Source: Myxococcota bacterium (GTDB lineage Bacteria > Myxococcota > Polyangia > GCA-2747355 > JAKLHH01). From it: a DNA stretch of 7,274 nucleotides. Below, piece by piece: positions 4,838 through 7,274 of this stretch. Made by a program: the position numbers and the translations under genes. Under the pieces are notes generated by a model that had not been told where the DNA came from, did not search any database, and saw nothing but the letters and a program-made list of their open reading frames with translations. Location of the stretch: NCBI GenBank assembly GCA_022710245.1, contig JAKLHH010000366.1, forward strand, positions 1 to 7,274, written 5' to 3'. Position 1 is the stretch's first letter. Every line of letters starts with the position of its first letter.

Positions 4838-5884
4838 ATGTCGAAGATCGCTGCCTACGCCGCTGCCACCGCGAAGGCGCCGCTCGCGCCCTACTCCGTC
4901 GAGCGCCGTGAGGTCGGGCCGCGCGACGTCCAGATCGAGATCGACTACTGCGGGGTCTGCCACTCCGACCTCCACCAGGTCCGTGACGAGTGGGGCGGGG
5001 CGATCTTCCCGATGGTGCCCGGCCACGAGATCGTCGGCCGGGTGACGCGGGTCGGCGCCGAGGTGACCCGCGTCAAGCCGGGAGACCTCGCCGGGGTCGG
5101 CTGCATGGTCGACTCCTGCCGCGACTGCGAGCCCTGCCGGCGCGGCGTCGAGCAGTTCTGCCAGAAGGGCGTCGCCCTCACCTACAACAGCACCGAGATG
5201 GACCGGCGCACGCCGACCTACGGCGGCTACTCGACGCAGATCGTCTGTGCCGAGGCCTTCGTGCTGCGCGTGCCCAAGGGGCTCGAGCTGGCGGCCGCCG
5301 CGCCGCTCCTCTGCGCGGGCATCACCACCTACTCGCCGCTCCGGCAGTGGAAGTGCAAGCCTGGTGACCGGGTGGCCGTCTCCGGCCTCGGCGGGCTCGG
5401 CCACATGGCCGTGAAGCTGGCGGCGGCGATGGGCGCCGAGGTGACGGTGCTGAGCACGTCGAAGGCCAAGGAGGCGGACGCCCGCCGCCTCGGCGCGCAC
5501 GGCTTCGAGGTGACCGGCGACGCGACCTTCAAGAAGCTCGGCGGCCGCTTCGACCTGCTGATCGACACCGTCTCCGCCCGCCACGACCTCAACCAGCACC
5601 TGATGATGGTGCGGCCCGAGGGCGTGATGGTGCTGGTCGGCGCTCCGCCCGAGGGCACGCCGCTCTCGTCGTTCGCGCTGATCATGGGCAACCGGCGCCT
5701 CGCCGGCTCGCTGATCGGCGGCATCGCCGAGACGCAGGAGATGCTCGACTTCTGCGCCGAGCACCGGATCGTCTCGGACATCGAGCTGATCTCGATGCCG
5801 ACGATCAACGAGGCCTACGAGCGCATGCTCCGCGGAGACGTGCGCTACCGCTTCGTCATCGACCTCGCCAGCCTCAAGCGCTAG
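4838..5884 (+). CDS. Zinc-dependent, NADP-type alcohol dehydrogenase (CAD/YahK group)
   Basis: This 348-residue protein is a full-length member of the medium-chain zinc dehydrogenase family, closest in motif pattern to cinnamyl-alcohol-dehydrogenase-like enzymes such as E. coli YahK. It should interconvert aldehydes and primary alcohols in the cytoplasm. The catalytic zinc ligands are Cys41 (in CGVCHSD), His63-Glu64 (PGHEIVG) and Cys159 (LLCAGIT). The structural zinc has the classic set Cys94, Cys97, Cys100 and Cys108. The Rossmann motif is GLGGLG (183-188), and the strand end STSKAKE (206-212), with Ser/Thr and Lys instead of an acidic residue, indicates NADP(H) over NAD(H). The C-terminal signature VRYRFVIDL is typical of the group. 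Nothing is missing or truncated. It appears to be transcribed alone. The physiological substrate cannot be read from sequence; broad aldehyde reductase activity is the usual finding. Confidence 0.96.
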   Translation: MSKIAAYAAATAKAPLAPYSVERREVGPRDVQIEIDYCGVCHSDLHQVRDEWGGAIFPMVPGHEIVGRVTRVGAEVTRVKPGDLAGVGCMVDSCRDCEPCRRGVEQFCQKGVALTYNSTEMDRRTPTYGGYSTQIVCAEAFVLRVPKGLELAAAAPLLCAGITTYSPLRQWKCKPGDRVAVSGLGGLGHMAVKLAAAMGAEVTVLSTSKAKEADARRLGAHGFEVTGDATFKKLGGRFDLLIDTVSARHDLNQHLMMVRPEGVMVLVGAPPEGTPLSSFALIMGNRRLAGSLIGGIAETQEMLDFCAEHRIVSDIELISMPTINEAYERMLRGDVRYRFVIDLASLKR

Positions 5885-5957
5885 CGGCCCGTCCTCCCGC
5901 CCCCCGACGCGGTCGATCTCGCGCGGCAGCGTCAGGCTCCCCTCGGACGGAATCCCT

Positions 5958-5978
5958 TCACCCGCGGTTGCCGGGTGA
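5958..5978. repeat. Hairpin TCACCCG / CGGGTGA downstream of the dehydrogenase
   Basis: A perfect 7-bp stem (5958-5964 with 5972-5978) surrounds a 7-base loop. It lies 73 bases after the dehydrogenase stop and overlaps the candidate -35 box of the next gene. With no T-run, it could be a weak or Rho-assisted terminator or an operator; the sequence does not decide. Confidence 0.4.
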
Positions 5979-5995
5979 CCTCGCGCTGCTAGCTT
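5968..5995 (+). promoter_or_regulatory. Candidate promoter of the two-CxxCH lipoprotein gene
   Basis: TTGCCG (5968-5973), a 16-bp spacer, then TAGCTT (5990-5995). Transcription would begin near 6002, giving a leader of about 85 bases. The -35 box lies in the hairpin at 5958-5978, so the hairpin or a protein on it could affect this promoter. Matches to consensus are modest. Confidence 0.35.
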
Positions 5996-6086
5996 TGCCT
6001 GGTGAAGCACCAGCAGCAGCGACCGCCCTTCGCTCCTCGCACTGCGCCCGCGCTCCATCCCAACCTCCAGCAGGAGAGCACCTGCA

Positions 6087-6632
6087 ATGCGTAGCCTTGG
6101 AGTCGTCCTGATCATGAGCCTGGCTGTCGCGTGCAGCGACGACAGCAAGTCACCTTCCCCCGTCGACACCGGGAACCCGAAGAAGGACACCGGCGGGAAG
6201 CTGGCTGACACGGGCGGCACGAAGACCGACCTCGGCAAGCAGCCTGATGGCAAGGCGACCCAGGCGGACAGCTCGGCGCTCTGCATCCCGCCAGCGACGG
6301 GAGGGCCGATCGGCATGAACGACGGACAGGACTGCACCTCGTGCCACAACGGATCGAAGGCGTTCAAGATCACCCTCGGCGGGACCCTCTATGACTCGTC
6401 GGGGACCAGCGTGGTCGCCGGCGCGACGGTGCGCATCACGGACAAGAACGGCACGGTGAAGAACCTGGTCACCGGCTCGAAGGGGAACTTCTACACCACC
6501 GATCCGATCACCTTCCCCGCCAAGGTCATGGTCAGCAAGTGCCCCGACAGCGCGACGATGCCGACGGAGATCTCGGCCGGCGGCTGCGCCTCGTGCCACG
6601 GCGTCAGCACGGGCAAGATCCACCTGCCCTGA
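6087..6632 (+). CDS. Lipoprotein with two CxxCH haem-c motifs around a carboxypeptidase-regulatory-like domain
   Basis: This 181-residue protein starts with a lipoprotein signal peptide ending LAVAC (lipid-bearing Cys16). An Asp/Gly/Lys-rich linker with repeated DTGG-type steps follows (about 17-62). CxxCH motifs stand at 83-87 (CTSCH) and 167-171 (CASCH), each able to bind haem c covalently after export. Between them, about 94-150, lies a beta-sandwich of carboxypeptidase-regulatory-like type: GGTLYDSSGTSVVAGATVRI, then NGTVKN and GNFYTT. Cys66 and Cys152 could pair. His179 and Met77 are possible axial haem ligands, but this is a guess. A likely role is electron transfer or redox sensing in the envelope; the sandwich may be a binding or packing module. 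Start ATG 6087 has AGGAG ten bases upstream (6072-6076). If the motifs do not bind haem they could bind another metal. Confidence 0.82.
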   Translation: MRSLGVVLIMSLAVACSDDSKSPSPVDTGNPKKDTGGKLADTGGTKTDLGKQPDGKATQADSSALCIPPATGGPIGMNDGQDCTSCHNGSKAFKITLGGTLYDSSGTSVVAGATVRITDKNGTVKNLVTGSKGNFYTTDPITFPAKVMVSKCPDSATMPTEISAGGCASCHGVSTGKIHLP

Positions 6633-6693
6633 GGACCTGCCCTGGGACCACCCCCGACCGCAAACGGCTGCTCGCGCGCCCTCTCCTGCGAGG

Positions 6694-6699
6694 TAGAAT
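6694..6699 (+). promoter_or_regulatory. Candidate -10 box TAGAAT, possibly leaderless start of the Cys-rich lipoprotein gene
   Basis: TAGAAT (5 of 6 to TATAAT) ends five bases before the GTG at 6705, so transcription would begin about at the start codon. The GAGGT at 6690-6694 overlaps it and could instead act as a Shine-Dalgarno on a longer transcript. Both readings pick the same start. Confidence 0.4.
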
Positions 6700-6704
6700 G
6701 AGGC

Positions 6705-7274
6705 GTGCGAAGGGTTGTGGTCGCGCTCACGATCACGCTGCTCGCCCAGGCGGGCTGCCACCTGCTGCTGCCGCTCCGCAGCGGCGACGCGGCGACCGAC
6801 CGCCTGCCTGCGGAGACCTCGCGAGACGGCGCACCGCGGGACGCTCGCCACGACCAGCCGGCTGCGAGCGCCGACGGGAAGGACCAACAGCCAGTAGATG
6901 ATCGCAGCCCTCTGGTCGATCACCAGCTCCCGGATGGGACGCCTGCCGATCTGAAGGCGGATCTGAAGGGGGCGGATCTGCCATCGCCGGCCGACCTCGG
7001 CCCCGCCTGTGCCTCGCCGGTCGTGGTCAGGCCCAAGATGGTCTTCTGCCCGAGCCCGAACATCACCCAGTGCACCGCGACCACCCTCTGCGGCGCGGGC
7101 TGGCACCTCTGCACGGCCAGCGCGTTCATCGCCGAGTTCCCGCCGGCGGGGCCCTCTCCACCCATCGGGGCTGCCAACGCGTGGATCGCGGGCTGTGTCG
7201 TCGAGAACGGCACGCTCCAGCAGCTGCAGGGCAAGGCCTGCCTGAACGGCACGGCCTGCCCGGGCACGCCGATC
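6705..7274 (+). CDS. Cys-rich lipoprotein, GTG start (partial, runs off right edge)
   Basis: This frame is open from GTG 6705 to the end, 190 residues, and is easily missed because it lacks an early ATG. A short basic N-terminus (RR) and hydrophobic stretch VVVALTITLLAQAG lead to Cys18, a plausible though atypical lipobox (Gln at -3). An Asp/Pro/Gly-rich linker (about 25-100) contains a short ADLK-ADLKG-ADL run. From Cys102 the composition changes to a compact domain with eight cysteines (102, 115, 123, 129, 136, 164, 179, 185), including LCGAGWHLCTASAF (128-141). Paired cysteines in an exported domain suggest disulfides. I do not know the domain; Cys-Gly-x-Gly-Trp-His-x-Cys motifs occur in secreted myxobacterial proteins, from memory. 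It follows the two-CxxCH lipoprotein by 72 bases and shares its architecture. The third-position G/C bias and the linker shared with its neighbour argue for a real gene. Confidence 0.82.
   Translation, partial: MRRVVVALTITLLAQAGCHLLLPLRSGDAATDRLPAETSRDGAPRDARHDQPAASADGKDQQPVDDRSPLVDHQLPDGTPADLKADLKGADLPSPADLGPACASPVVVRPKMVFCPSPNITQCTATTLCGAGWHLCTASAFIAEFPPAGPSPPIGAANAWIAGCVVENGTLQQLQGKACLNGTACPGTPI

Noticed and set aside
4805..6373. Minus-strand open frame of 522 residues
   Set aside because: It lies opposite the alcohol dehydrogenase and part of the lipoprotein, both clearly coding; the translation is an Arg/Ala/Asp-rich antisense artefact with no domain.

Overview
The window reads as chromosome of a high-GC, myxobacteria-like bacterium (Myxococcota or a related 'delta' lineage). 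Four things suggest this. There is a eukaryotic-type Ser/Thr kinase with a C-terminal membrane anchor. There are three lipoproteins whose lipobox Cys is followed by a long Asp/Gly/Pro-rich linker. Codon third positions are almost all G or C. Several genes seem to start at or next to a TAGNNT-type -10 box. The species cannot be named from this sequence alone.

Layout. Positions 1-1241 (minus) hold a Ser/Thr kinase, cut by the left edge. Positions 1242-2477 hold no credible gene. This stretch contains three head-to-tail 159-bp units (1742-2218), each rich in inverted repeats, inside a pair of roughly 58-bp diverged direct repeats (1683-1740 and 2372-2429). The whole is bounded by an 18-20-bp imperfect inverted repeat (1293-1312 and 2424-2441). 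It looks like a degenerate or non-autonomous mobile element. Positions 2478-2756 (minus) encode a 92-residue orphan protein starting at GTG. A 37-bp tandem repeat (2846-2919) and a regulatory-looking stretch (2950-3110) follow.

From 3117 every gene is on the plus strand: a chlorophyllase/dienelactone-hydrolase-like lipoprotein esterase (3117-4190), a two-helix membrane protein with a bacterial PH-like domain (4229-4780), a zinc NADP-type alcohol dehydrogenase of the CAD/YahK group (4838-5884), a lipoprotein with two CxxCH haem-binding motifs around a beta-sandwich domain (6087-6632), and a Cys-rich lipoprotein starting at GTG and cut by the right edge (6705-7274).

The plus-strand genes are close together, but most have their own promoter-like sequence, so they look like co-oriented single genes rather than one operon. 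No shared pathway is evident. Three of the five are predicted cell-envelope lipoproteins of similar architecture, which suggests an envelope or periplasm theme. The most unusual part is the repeat-bearing element at 1293-2441. Second is the two-CxxCH lipoprotein with the interposed beta-sandwich.
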